Assembly (NCBI GenBank): GCA_964535215.1
Contig: CAZHST010000041.1
Span: 1-25,389 of the forward strand
Direction of reading: 5' to 3'
Source of the DNA: JACQHM01 sp964535215
Lineage (GTDB): Bacteria; Methylomirabilota; Methylomirabilia; Methylomirabilales; JACQHM01
DNA length: 25,389 bases
In this document: positions 14,764 through 21,821 of the stretch, one piece after another
Layout of the letters: the number at the start of each line of letters is the position of its first letter
Numbering within the stretch: position 1 is the first letter of the stretch
Notes under the pieces: model-generated
The model's database searches: none
What the model was told of the DNA's origin: nothing
What the model saw: only the letters and a program-made list of their open reading frames with translations
Made by a program: the position numbers and the translations under genes

Positions 14764-16020
14764 TTAAAGACCGTAGGCTTCCTTCAGCACCTGGACCGGG
14801 TGGAGGGGCCTCCTCCCCGTCCCCTGTTGGATCTGGAGCCCGGCCAACGGGCAATCGGATACGACCAGGTCTGGTTTGGCCTCCCTGATCCCCCTAAAGA
14901 GCCGATCCGCCACCCTGAAGGAGAGGTCAAAATATTGCTGCTTCAGCCCCCATGTCCCGTCGATCCCCGAGCAGCCCTCGATCAAGTCCACAGTGGTCCC
15001 TGGGATCAATTTGAGGAGATCCAGAGACTTGTAGCCGATGTTCTGGGCCTTCAGATGACAGGGGAGGTGGTATGCGATCCTCCCCATCTCCTTGACAAAA
15101 CCGGTATCCAGGTGTCCCTCCTCCTTCAGCCCCATAAGGTACTCGCAGAGATCATAGGTCCGGGCCGCCACAGCCTTGGCCTCCTCACCCTCGACCAGCA
15201 AGGGGTACTCATGCTTCAGGACGTAACTACAGGTCGGCCCCGGGACAACGACGGCATAGCCCTGTCGGACAAAGGGAGCCAACCGTTCCACATTGAACCG
15301 GGCATTGGCCGAAGCCGAGGCGATGTCCCCCCCATCGAGGTAGGGCATGCCGCAGCAACGCTGCTCCGGACACAGCACCCCAACGCGGTTTCTCTCCAGG
15401 ACAGCAACCGCCGCCTTTCCTACCTCAGGGGCGTTGTAGTTGACGAAGCAGGTATAGAAGAGGAGGGCTCGACCATTAGCGGCCCCTCTCATGGAGGGAT
15501 GACGGGCAAACCACCCGGCGAAGGTCTGGCGGTGATAAGGCGGGAGAACCCTCTTCCTGTGGATGCCGGCAACCTTTTCCAGAAGGAACCGGAGGAGAGG
15601 GGTCCGGTTTACCCAGTTGACGAGGGGGGCCAAGGCGGCCCCCCACCGTCCTATCAGATCAGTGTTGCCGAGGACCTTGTCCTGAAAAGAGACCCCCTGC
15701 TCCCTGGCCTCCACCGCCTTCGATCGGAGCATCAGGCGGGGGAAGTCAATGGCCCACCGATGGGGAGGGGTATAAGGGCAGTGGTTATAGCAGAGCTTGC
15801 ACTGGTAGCAGTGGTCAAGGACGGCCTTGAAGTCCCCCGGGGAGAGCTTCTCCGAATCACCATCGACCACCGCATCATCCAGGCGAGCGAACATGACGTT
15901 AAAAGAGGGACAGAGGTTATAGCAGCGCCGGCAGCCGTTGCAGATGTCAAAGACCCGGCGAAGCTCTCCCTCCAGGGCCCTTCGGTCCCAGAAGCTCTCA
16001 GAATGGAGATCGAAGCTCAT
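14764..16020 (-). CDS. Fe-S oxidoreductase with two 4Fe-4S sites and CCG domains (GlpC/HdrD-like)
   Basis: The 418-residue protein has two ferredoxin-type 4Fe-4S motifs near the N-terminus, CNGCRRCYNLCP (about 27-38) and CYQCKLCYNHCP (about 71-82). Two cysteine-rich CCG-type domains follow: CPEQRCCGMPYLDGG, and the pair CHLKAQNIGY and EGCSGIDGTWG. This is the layout of GlpC, the HdrD C-terminal part and lactate/glycolate oxidase Fe-S subunits. There is no membrane helix. A strong AGGAGG site precedes the ATG at 16020. No dehydrogenase subunit is adjacent; its neighbours are a rubrerythrin and DUF3501, so it may pass electrons to the diiron enzyme. That partner role is inferred from gene order. 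Confidence 0.88.
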   Translation of the reverse strand: MSFDLHSESFWDRRALEGELRRVFDICNGCRRCYNLCPSFNVMFARLDDAVVDGDSEKLSPGDFKAVLDHCYQCKLCYNHCPYTPPHRWAIDFPRLMLRSKAVEAREQGVSFQDKVLGNTDLIGRWGAALAPLVNWVNRTPLLRFLLEKVAGIHRKRVLPPYHRQTFAGWFARHPSMRGAANGRALLFYTCFVNYNAPEVGKAAVAVLERNRVGVLCPEQRCCGMPYLDGGDIASASANARFNVERLAPFVRQGYAVVVPGPTCSYVLKHEYPLLVEGEEAKAVAARTYDLCEYLMGLKEEGHLDTGFVKEMGRIAYHLPCHLKAQNIGYKSLDLLKLIPGTTVDLIEGCSGIDGTWGLKQQYFDLSFRVADRLFRGIREAKPDLVVSDCPLAGLQIQQGTGRRPLHPVQVLKEAYGL

Positions 16021-16039
16021 CCCCCCTCCTAAGACGGAG

Positions 16040-16111
16040 GTTGGATGTCAGATGTCAGATGTGAGAGACCTTTCTACAGTTCGGTCCACCATCCAACATC
16101 CAACATCCAAC
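16040..16111. repeat. Intergenic GGATGT/ACATCC inverted repeat (copy D)
   Basis: GTTGGATGT (16040-16048) is perfectly complementary to ACATCCAAC (16096-16104), which is itself repeated at 16103-16111. The left arm is followed by short tandem CAGATGT units. The element fills the gap between rubrerythrin and the Fe-S oxidoreductase gene and resembles the one at 16618-16669. Confidence 0.55.
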
Positions 16112-16135
16112 GCCCTACCTTACAGGCCAGCCGGA

Positions 16136-16582
16136 CTAGAGGGCCTCGGCCGGCTCCCGGCCGGCGATCTGCTTCAAACCCTTCGTGAACCGGCCGGCAT
16201 GGGACTTCTCCGCCTTGGCCAATGTCTCAAACCACTCGGCCAGCTCCGGGAAGCCCTCCTCCCTAGCAACCTTGGCCATCCCTGGGTACATCTCGGTGAA
16301 CTCGTAGGTCTCCCCCTCGATGGCCGACTTCAGGTTGTCCTCGGTCCGTCCAAAGGGGACACCGGTCACCGGATCCCCAACCTCCTTGAGGAAGTCCATA
16401 TGGCCGAAGGCATGACCCGTCTCGGCCTCCGCCGTATCCCGGAAGAGCCCGCCGATATCAGGGTACCCCTCGATGTCGGCGATCCTGGCAAAATAGAGAT
16501 ACCTTCGGTTCGCCTGGGATTCCCCGGCGAAGGCCATCTTCAGGTTCTCGTGGCTTTTCGTACCCTTTAAGCTCTTTGGCAT
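16136..16582 (-). CDS. rbr: Rubrerythrin lacking the rubredoxin domain
   Basis: This diiron ferritin-like protein (148 residues) should reduce hydrogen peroxide in the cytoplasm. All expected iron ligands are in place: E21 (AGESQANRRY), E54 and H57 (AEAETGHAF), E91 and E94 (GETYEF), E125 and H128 (AEKSHAGRF). The C-terminal rubredoxin domain with its two CxxC pairs, which feeds electrons in classical rubrerythrin, is absent. A separate electron donor is therefore needed, and the Fe-S oxidoreductase encoded next is a plausible one. ATG at 16582 has GGAGGT 8 bases upstream; a GTG one codon earlier is also possible. It is flanked on both sides by similar inverted repeats. Confidence 0.92.
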   Translation of the reverse strand: MPKSLKGTKSHENLKMAFAGESQANRRYLYFARIADIEGYPDIGGLFRDTAEAETGHAFGHMDFLKEVGDPVTGVPFGRTEDNLKSAIEGETYEFTEMYPGMAKVAREEGFPELAEWFETLAKAEKSHAGRFTKGLKQIAGREPAEAL

Positions 16583-16617
16583 CACGTTTCACCTCCCGTT
16601 TGCTGTGTTAGGTACTG

Positions 16618-16669
16618 GATGCTGGATGATAGGTGTTGGGCAGAGACGCTGAGAAGATCCTCCAGCATC
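16618..16669. repeat. Intergenic GGATG inverted repeat (copy E)
   Basis: GATGCTGGA (16618-16626) is perfectly complementary to TCCAGCATC (16661-16669). It lies between the Fur-family gene and rubrerythrin. The bases just before it, TGTTAGGTACTGGAT (16606-16620), recur with one change at 17300-17314 on the other side of the regulator gene. Confidence 0.5.
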
Positions 16670-16680
16670 GGACATCCCCA

Positions 16681-17091
16681 CTACCTCCGACACTTTGAAC
16701 AGAGGCCGTAGAACTCCACCCGGAACTCCAGGACCTCAAACTCCTCCTGGGCTTTGAGCCTCTTTGCGAGATCAATCGAGGGGCTCAAGTAGGCATCGAC
16801 CACCCGGCCGCAGCGGGAACAGATCAGGTGGTGATGCCGATCCAACTTCGCTTCGTAACGGGCGAAGGCCCCGGTCCCGGTCAGTTCCCGGATCAGGCCA
16901 GCCTTTTTCAGGACGTCCAAGGTCCGGTAGATGGTGCCGAGACTCACCCGCGGGATCCGCCGTCGGACCTGCTCGTAGATCCACCGGGCATCGGGGTGGG
17001 TCTGGGTGCCCTGAAGGACCTCCAGGATGACCTTCCGCTGCCTGGTGATCCGGAGACCCTTCCCGGCCAGCCTGTCAAAGGTTCCATCCAT
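16681..17091 (-). CDS. perR: Fur-family regulator, PerR-like
   Basis: The 136-residue protein has the Fur-family winged helix (LRITRQRKVILEVL, then SLGTIYRTLDVLKKAGLI) and dimer domain. Structural zinc cysteines are C91/C94 and C131/C134. The regulatory metal ligands line up with Bacillus PerR as H32, E80, H86, H88 and D99 (PerR H37, D85, H91, H93, D104). D99 is PerR-like, whereas E80 replaces the usual aspartate. The next gene is a rubrerythrin, which favours a peroxide-sensing repressor, but an iron-sensing Fur cannot be excluded. Gap to rbr is 98 bases. The ATG at 17091 has no clear ribosome site. The symbol is a functional guess. Confidence 0.82.
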   Translation of the reverse strand: MDGTFDRLAGKGLRITRQRKVILEVLQGTQTHPDARWIYEQVRRRIPRVSLGTIYRTLDVLKKAGLIRELTGTGAFARYEAKLDRHHHLICSRCGRVVDAYLSPSIDLAKRLKAQEEFEVLEFRVEFYGLCSKCRR

Positions 17092-17097
17092 CCAGGG

Positions 17098-17112
17098 ATT
17101 CTTTTTAAGAAT
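17098..17112 (-). promoter_or_regulatory. Inverted repeat in the perR leader, candidate self-operator
   Basis: ATTCTT (17098-17103) and AAGAAT (17107-17112) form a perfect 6-bp inverted repeat with a 3-base centre. It can be read as a 7-1-7 layout with one mismatch, the general geometry of Fur/PerR boxes, though its sequence is not the known PerR consensus. It lies between the promoter and the regulator's start, where binding would block elongation or initiation. Confidence 0.35.
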
Positions 17113-17133
17113 AGTTCCTAATCTCGTTTAGAG

Positions 17134-17162
17134 AGTATAGACAGGAGATGGAGACCTGTCAA
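17134..17162 (-). promoter_or_regulatory. Sigma-70-type promoter of the perR-rbr operon
   Basis: On the minus strand TTGACA (17157-17162) and TATACT (17134-17139) are separated by exactly 17 bases, nearly the full housekeeping consensus. Transcription would start near 17127, about 36 bases before the regulator's ATG. This is the strongest promoter match in the window. Confidence 0.75.
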
Positions 17163-17427
17163 GGAAAAAATGCACGGGAACGTGACAAAAATCTAGGTGA
17201 CCTGGGGGAGGATTTCAAAAGGAGACAATCGGCCTATTTCAACAGGCTGTTTGATCGAGGTCCAAGAGGGGTCCAGGGCGGGGAAACCCTCTGCTCAAAT
17301 GTTAGGCACTGGATCCTTGCTCCCCCCTCGATCTGATAAATTCTTGAGCACACCCCCGAGGGGTTGTAATCCCCACCTCTTGCGAATTGTCAAGATTTAG
17401 TAAGGGAGTTTAAATTTCACCCCGGCT
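17163..17427. other. Divergent intergenic region between perR and amt
   Basis: I see no supportable gene here; short open frames lack ribosome sites and family resemblance. The stretch separates the minus-strand perR promoter from the plus-strand sigma-54 promoter of amt, so it probably holds activator sites for amt. It contains TGTTAGGCACTGGAT (17300-17314), a 14 of 15 match to 16606-16620, and small G/C hairpins such as CCCCCGAGGGG around 17350. No convincing TGT-N10-ACA NifA site was found. Confidence 0.5.
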
Positions 17428-17443
17428 TGGCATGGAACCTGCT
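17428..17443 (+). promoter_or_regulatory. Sigma-54 promoter of amt
   Basis: TGGCAT, five bases, then CTGCT matches the -24/-12 consensus TGGCAC-N5-TTGCW, with the invariant GG and GC at the right spacing. Transcription would begin near 17454, leaving a leader of about 110 bases. The sigma-54 activator gene at 22298 and the nitrogen-related content support it. Confidence 0.65.
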
Positions 17444-17566
17444 CTCCCAGAACCCCGGTGATGCCCTCCTCCAGACCTCTTTCACCCTGTATGGGCCTGA
17501 AATCTCCTGGGGAGGGCCTGCGGGCGGTTCGATCCACCATCAGATGATTCGGAGGGAGGAACAAGG

Positions 17567-19471
17567 ATGTCCAGAAGGACGACGTGGTCCAAGATCTCTC
17601 TTTGGACTACCACGTTTGTGCTCCTAGGGGTTGGGGCCTTGAGCTTGCCAGGCCTTGCCGCGGCCCAAGAGGCTCAACCCCAAACAGCAACCTTTACGAA
17701 GGAGATGGCCGACCAGCTGGCGAACGCCAAGGTCATGGCCGACACGATCTGGACGCTGATGACGGCCTTCCTGGTCTTCTTCATGAACCTGGGCTTCGCC
17801 CTGGTGGAGTCGGGTTTCTGCCGGGCCAAGAACACGGTGAATATCCTGTACAAGAACTTCATCGTGTTCGCCGTCTCTTCGGTGGCCTTCCTGTTCATCG
17901 GGTTCGGCTTGATGTTCGGGGACGGGACCGGTTTCATCGGCACCCAGGGGATTTGGTTCCTCTCCGGCCCTGATAACAGCCCAGCCACGGGCGAGGCCTA
18001 CAAGGGGGTTTACAGCTCCCTGAACTGGACAGGGGTTCCTCTCTGGGCGAAGTTCATGTTCCAGCTCGTCTTCGCCGGGACGGCAGCCACCATCGTCTCG
18101 GGGGCCGTGGCCGAGCGGATCAAGTTCGCGGCCTTCTTCCTCTTCTCCTTCCTCATGGTAGGGCTCCTGTATCCTATCACCGGCCACTGGATCTGGGGCG
18201 GGGGCTGGCTCCAGCAACGCGGGATGCTCGACTTCGCCGGCTCCACCGTTGTCCACTCCGTGGGCGGATGGGCCGCTTTGGCCGGCGCCATCATGCTGGG
18301 GCCCAGGATCGGCAAGTACACCCCGGATGGCCGGGTCAACGCCATCCCCGGCCACAGCCTGACCAATGCCACCATCGGGACCTTCGTCCTCTGGTTCGGG
18401 TGGTTCGGGTTCAACCCCGGAAGCACCATGGCCGCGGACTGGACGCTGATCGGCCACATCGCGACGACCACGAACACGGCGGCGGCCACGGCGGCCATCA
18501 GTGCCACCCTGACGGCCTGGGTGCTTTTGGGGAAGCCTGATCTCTCCATGGCTTTAAATGGCGGTTTGGCGGGGCTCGTCGCCATCACGGCCCCCTGCGC
18601 CTTTGTGAGCGTGGGGAGCTCGTTCTTCATCGGGCTGGGAGCCGGCATCCTCGTGGTCCTCTCCGTCCTCTTCTTCGACCGGATCAAGGTGGATGATCCG
18701 GTGGGGGCCATCTCCGTCCACCTGATCTCCGGCGCATACGGAACCCTCTCGGTGGGCCTGTTCGCCGACAAAGCGGTGAATCCGGCCCTTCAGAAGAGTG
18801 GCCTGTTCTTCGGCGGCGGCCCCGACCTCTTCCAGGCCCAGCTCCTCGGCGTCATAGCGGTTGGGGCCTTCACCTTTACGGCCTCCCTGATCGGGTGGTC
18901 CGTGATCAAAGGGCTGGTCGGGCTCCGCGTCTCGCCGGAAGAGGAGCTGGAAGGGTTGGACATCGGCGAACATGGCCTCGTGGCCTACCCCGATTTTGCC
19001 CTCGTCACGGCCGGACGGATGGGCGGAGGGTTTGAGGCCAGGCCCATCAAGACCACTCCCCGAGAGGAGGCGGTCCCGGCCTTTCAAGGCGCTCCGCCGA
19101 TGGCTGGAGGGCCGGCCTGGGGAATGAAAATGAGCGGAAGCCCCTCCCCCCCCTCCTTCTCGCGCAAGCCGCCCACGGCGAGGGTTGAGCCCTCACGCCC
19201 GGCAACCATGACCGTGATGAGGGAACGGCCTTTCAAGCTGGCTGTCCAGGGGGTGGACAAGAAGGTCATCAAGCAGATCTGGGCCAACCTCTGCCGCGAC
19301 TATCCCCACAACACCCCCCAGGACTTTAATGACATCTACCCCCATGTGGCCAGTGTGACCGACGGGGTCTTCACCTTTAAAAAAGGGGACCCCGCCCGCT
19401 TTAAGGAGAAGATGGAGCAGCTCCTCTACCTCTACGGCGTGGAGGGGGCTGTGATCACGGTCGAATCGTGA
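17567..19471 (+). CDS. amt: Ammonium transporter with extra C-terminal cytoplasmic domain
   Basis: Residues about 1-34 are a signal peptide and 55-455 are an Amt/Rh channel with eleven helices. The pore twin histidines are H230 (DFAGSTVVHSVGGWAALAGA) and H385 (AISVHLISGAYGTLSVGLF), and ALVESGFCRAKN is the typical early signature. A normal Amt ends 30-60 residues after the last helix; this one continues for about 180. Residues 455-490 resemble the usual regulatory tail, 490-550 are a proline-rich linker, and 553-634 form a compact domain (FKLAVQGVDKKVIKQIW ... EQLLYLYGVEGAVITVES) that I cannot assign. The GGAGGGAGG site supports the ATG at 17567. It leads an operon with a flotillin, an ANTAR regulator and PII, so the tail may be a signalling or docking module. 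That use is inferred. Confidence 0.95.
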   Translation: MSRRTTWSKISLWTTTFVLLGVGALSLPGLAAAQEAQPQTATFTKEMADQLANAKVMADTIWTLMTAFLVFFMNLGFALVESGFCRAKNTVNILYKNFIVFAVSSVAFLFIGFGLMFGDGTGFIGTQGIWFLSGPDNSPATGEAYKGVYSSLNWTGVPLWAKFMFQLVFAGTAATIVSGAVAERIKFAAFFLFSFLMVGLLYPITGHWIWGGGWLQQRGMLDFAGSTVVHSVGGWAALAGAIMLGPRIGKYTPDGRVNAIPGHSLTNATIGTFVLWFGWFGFNPGSTMAADWTLIGHIATTTNTAAATAAISATLTAWVLLGKPDLSMALNGGLAGLVAITAPCAFVSVGSSFFIGLGAGILVVLSVLFFDRIKVDDPVGAISVHLISGAYGTLSVGLFADKAVNPALQKSGLFFGGGPDLFQAQLLGVIAVGAFTFTASLIGWSVIKGLVGLRVSPEEELEGLDIGEHGLVAYPDFALVTAGRMGGGFEARPIKTTPREEAVPAFQGAPPMAGGPAWGMKMSGSPSPPSFSRKPPTARVEPSRPATMTVMRERPFKLAVQGVDKKVIKQIWANLCRDYPHNTPQDFNDIYPHVASVTDGVFTFKKGDPARFKEKMEQLLYLYGVEGAVITVES

Positions 19472-19499
19472 GGCTTCGTCATCTCCAAGGAGGTCAAAG

Positions 19500-21086
19500 A
19501 TGTGGACAATCCTTGTGATCCTGGTCATCGCCGCGATAGGGGTGCTGGCGATCCTGACCAGGCTTTACGTCAAAACGCCTGCCAACATGGCCTTTATCAG
19601 GACGGGCCTGGGCGGGAAGAAGGTGGTCATTGACCAAGGGGCCGTCGTCCTGCCCTGGGTCCAGTCGATCCAGTGGATCTCGTTGGAGACCTTCAAGCTG
19701 GAGATCTACAAGGCCCAGAAGGAGGCCTTCATCACCAAGGACCGCTTCCGGGTGGATATCGGCGCCGAGTTCTATGTGAAGGTCGAGCCCACCCCCGAGG
19801 CCATCGAACGGGCCGTTCGGAGCCTGGGGGAGAAATCCTTCTCGGCCGAGGGGATCCAGACCTTGGTTGAGGAGAAGCTCGTGTCAGCCCTCCGCTCCAC
19901 CGCCGCCAAGATGGAGCTGACCGAGATGCACGAGAACCGGCGAGGCTTCGCCCTGGCGGTGATGGAGAGCCTCCGCGACGCCCTGATCCCTAACGGCCTC
20001 ATGCTGGAGGATGTCTCCATCTTCCACCTGGACCAGACCGATCGAGCCTACCTGGACCCGGGCAACATCTTCGACGCCGAGGGACTCCGACAGATCGCCG
20101 TCCAGGTCTCAGAGCGGAGCCGCCAGCGGAACGAGATCGAGCGGAACACCGAGGTGGCCATCAAGCGAAAGGACGTGGAGGCGGTGAAGCTCAAGCTGGC
20201 CCTGGACCAGGAGCGGGAGTTTGCCGAGGCCGAGCAGATGAAGGCCGTGGAGACCTATCGGGCCCAGCGGAAGGCCGAGACCGAACAGTTCAAGTTCGAG
20301 CAGGAGCGGCTCACCCGGGAGGCGGAGATCGCCAAGACCCGGGCGATCCGGGAGATGGAGATCCTGGAGGATCGGGCCATCCGGGAAGCGGAGATCAAGC
20401 GGGAGACGTATCTCCTCGAGCAGCTTAAGGAGAAGGAGCGAACGGAGATCGCCAAGGAGCAGGCCATTGAGGAGGCGAAGCGGGAGAAGGAGATTGCCGT
20501 CCTGTTGAAGGAGCGGGAGCGGCTCGAGGAGGAGCGACGACAACTCCAGGCGGAAGCCTTGAAGGAGCAGGCCGCCCAGGAGGTCATCACCGCTGCCGAG
20601 CGGCTGGCCGCCGAGCGGGCAAAGGAGCTGGCCCTGATCCACGCCCTCCGGGAGCTGGAGGTGACCGCCAAGAAGGCCGAGGCTATGGAACGCCTGGCCC
20701 TGGCCAAGATGAAAGACGGGGAGGCGGAGGCTTACGCCCTCTTGAAGCGCCGGGAGGCGGAGAACGCCCTGAACGAGCGGATCATCTCCAGGGACCTCCT
20801 CCTGGCCCTGATCGAGCGGGCACCCCAGATCGTCGGCGAGCTGATGGCCCCCGCCAAGCAGATCGAGTCCATCAAGATCCTGGACATCAACGGCTTCAAG
20901 CTGGACGGGGCCAACGGCGAGGCTTCTAGCATTGGCCGGGTGATCAACAGCTTCCTAAGCGCCGGGGCTGCCCTCCCCCTGTTGAAAGAGCTCCTGGACT
21001 TCTCCAAGGTGGATCCTCAGCAGCTTTTGAAGAGGGTGGCGGAACAGCTCCCGGGCTTGAAAGAGGCCCTTGACAAAGGGGCATAG
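19500..21086 (+). CDS. Flotillin-like SPFH/band 7 protein
   Basis: The 528-residue product has one N-terminal membrane helix (about 3-21), an SPFH domain (about 24-200, including NMAFIRTGLGGKKVVIDQGA and the ITKDRFRVDIGAEFYVKVEP region), and a long Glu/Arg/Lys-rich coiled coil (about 205-430) with many A-E repeats. A flotillin-like C-terminal part follows, ending with hydrophobic and helical segments (NSFLSAGAALPLLKELL). The order and length fit flotillin/YqiK proteins, which oligomerise on the inner face of the membrane and organise microdomains. AAGGAGGTC precedes the ATG. It is 28 bases after amt and 15 bases before the ANTAR gene, so the three are almost certainly co-transcribed. A role in clustering the Amt-PII system is a reasonable hypothesis. 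Confidence 0.9.
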   Translation: MWTILVILVIAAIGVLAILTRLYVKTPANMAFIRTGLGGKKVVIDQGAVVLPWVQSIQWISLETFKLEIYKAQKEAFITKDRFRVDIGAEFYVKVEPTPEAIERAVRSLGEKSFSAEGIQTLVEEKLVSALRSTAAKMELTEMHENRRGFALAVMESLRDALIPNGLMLEDVSIFHLDQTDRAYLDPGNIFDAEGLRQIAVQVSERSRQRNEIERNTEVAIKRKDVEAVKLKLALDQEREFAEAEQMKAVETYRAQRKAETEQFKFEQERLTREAEIAKTRAIREMEILEDRAIREAEIKRETYLLEQLKEKERTEIAKEQAIEEAKREKEIAVLLKERERLEEERRQLQAEALKEQAAQEVITAAERLAAERAKELALIHALRELEVTAKKAEAMERLALAKMKDGEAEAYALLKRREAENALNERIISRDLLLALIERAPQIVGELMAPAKQIESIKILDINGFKLDGANGEASSIGRVINSFLSAGAALPLLKELLDFSKVDPQQLLKRVAEQLPGLKEALDKGA

Positions 21087-21101
21087 AGGGTATCCCCCAT
21101 C

Positions 21102-21689
21102 ATGAGGAGAACGGTCTTGATTGTGGACGACGATCAGGGCTCCAGGGCCTCTCTCCGAGGGGCCCTGGAGCGACTGGGATGGGAGGTGATCGGGGAAGGG
21201 AGAAGCGGCGATGAGGCCGTCTCCATGACCAAGACCTTAAGGCCGGATGCCCTGATCATCGCCGTGGGCCTCCCTGATCAAGACGGGATCGTGGCCTCGG
21301 CGAAGATCATGGAGGAGGTCCCGACGGCAATCGTGATCCTGACAAGCCGGACCGACCGGGAGACCATCGAACGGGCCAGGGATGTTGGGGTGATAGGCTA
21401 CCTGCTCAAGCCGTTACGGGAGGAGGAACTCCTTCCCACCCTCGAGCTGGCCATCTCCCGTTTCCAAGAATTCATGACCCTCCGACGGGAAAATGAAACC
21501 CTAAAGAAGACCCTGGAGGCCAGGAAGCTGATCGAGCGGGCGAAAGGTCTCCTCATGGAACAGGAGGGTCTCTCGGAGCGGGAGGCCTTCGCCAAGATCC
21601 AGCGGAAGAGCATGGACAGTCGTACCCCGATGGTTGAGGTTGCCAAGGCGATCATCCTCGCGGCAGAGGTGACAGGGGGTGGCCGGTGA
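21102..21689 (+). CDS. ANTAR-domain regulator with degenerate receiver
   Basis: The N-terminal 120 residues fold like a response-regulator receiver, with the acidic cluster VDDDQ (8-12), T81 (VILTSRTD) and K103 (YLLKPL). The phospho-acceptor aspartate is missing: the usual LxxD-x-x-LP reads LIIAVGLPDQDG with alanine at position 54. A short linker leads to an ANTAR RNA-binding domain at about 130-188 (ARKLIERAKGLLMEQEGLSE, then AFAKIQRKSM and the final VAKAIILA). ANTAR proteins bind paired hairpins in leaders and prevent early termination, often in nitrogen genes (NasR, AmiR). Without D54, control is probably by ligand, partner or dimerisation rather than phosphorylation. Its likely target is the structured leader just downstream, before glnB. 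Confidence 0.9.
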   Translation: MRRTVLIVDDDQGSRASLRGALERLGWEVIGEGRSGDEAVSMTKTLRPDALIIAVGLPDQDGIVASAKIMEEVPTAIVILTSRTDRETIERARDVGVIGYLLKPLREEELLPTLELAISRFQEFMTLRRENETLKKTLEARKLIERAKGLLMEQEGLSEREAFAKIQRKSMDSRTPMVEVAKAIILAAEVTGGGR

Positions 21690-21700
21690 ACCGGCCACCC
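21677..21700 (+). other. Strong hairpin across the ANTAR gene stop codon
   Basis: GGGTGGCCGG (21677-21686) and CCGGCCACCC (21691-21700) form a perfect 10-bp stem with a TGAA tetraloop that contains the TGA stop. No U-run follows, so it is unlikely to be a simple terminator. It may shield the upstream message or begin the structured glnB leader. Confidence 0.55.
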
Positions 21701-21733
21701 TCTAAGTGATGAAGGGAAAAATGGAGGGGGTTC

Positions 21734-21797
21734 CGGGTGCGAGGGGGCACCCGAAAGGAGGCAAGGGCGCCGACCCAGAGGATGGGCTCGACGCCTT
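21734..21797 (+). promoter_or_regulatory. Two-hairpin leader before glnB, candidate ANTAR target
   Basis: Hairpin 1 is CGGGTGC (21734-21740) paired with GCACCCG (21747-21753) around a six-base loop GAGGGG. Hairpin 2 spans 21763-21797: AAGG(G)CG pairs with CGCCTT, and an inner CCCA/TGGG stem carries a GAGGA loop. Known ANTAR targets are two successive hexaloop hairpins with A at loop position 1 and G at position 4. Loop 1 has the G but not the A, and loop 2 is five bases, so the match is partial. The ribosome site TTTAAGGAG follows at once. Confidence 0.4.
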
Positions 21798-21821
21798 TCC
21801 TTATCCTTTAAGGAGAAGCCG

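Noticed and set aside
14800..16032. A 410-codon plus-strand frame opposite the Fe-S oxidoreductase
   Set aside because: It is also a shadow; the minus strand carries the cysteine motifs and a proper ribosome site.
16040..16669. GGATGT/ACATCC repeats as a CRISPR array
   Set aside because: Units are short, differ in length, are arranged as inverted arms with no uniform spacers, and no cas genes are near.
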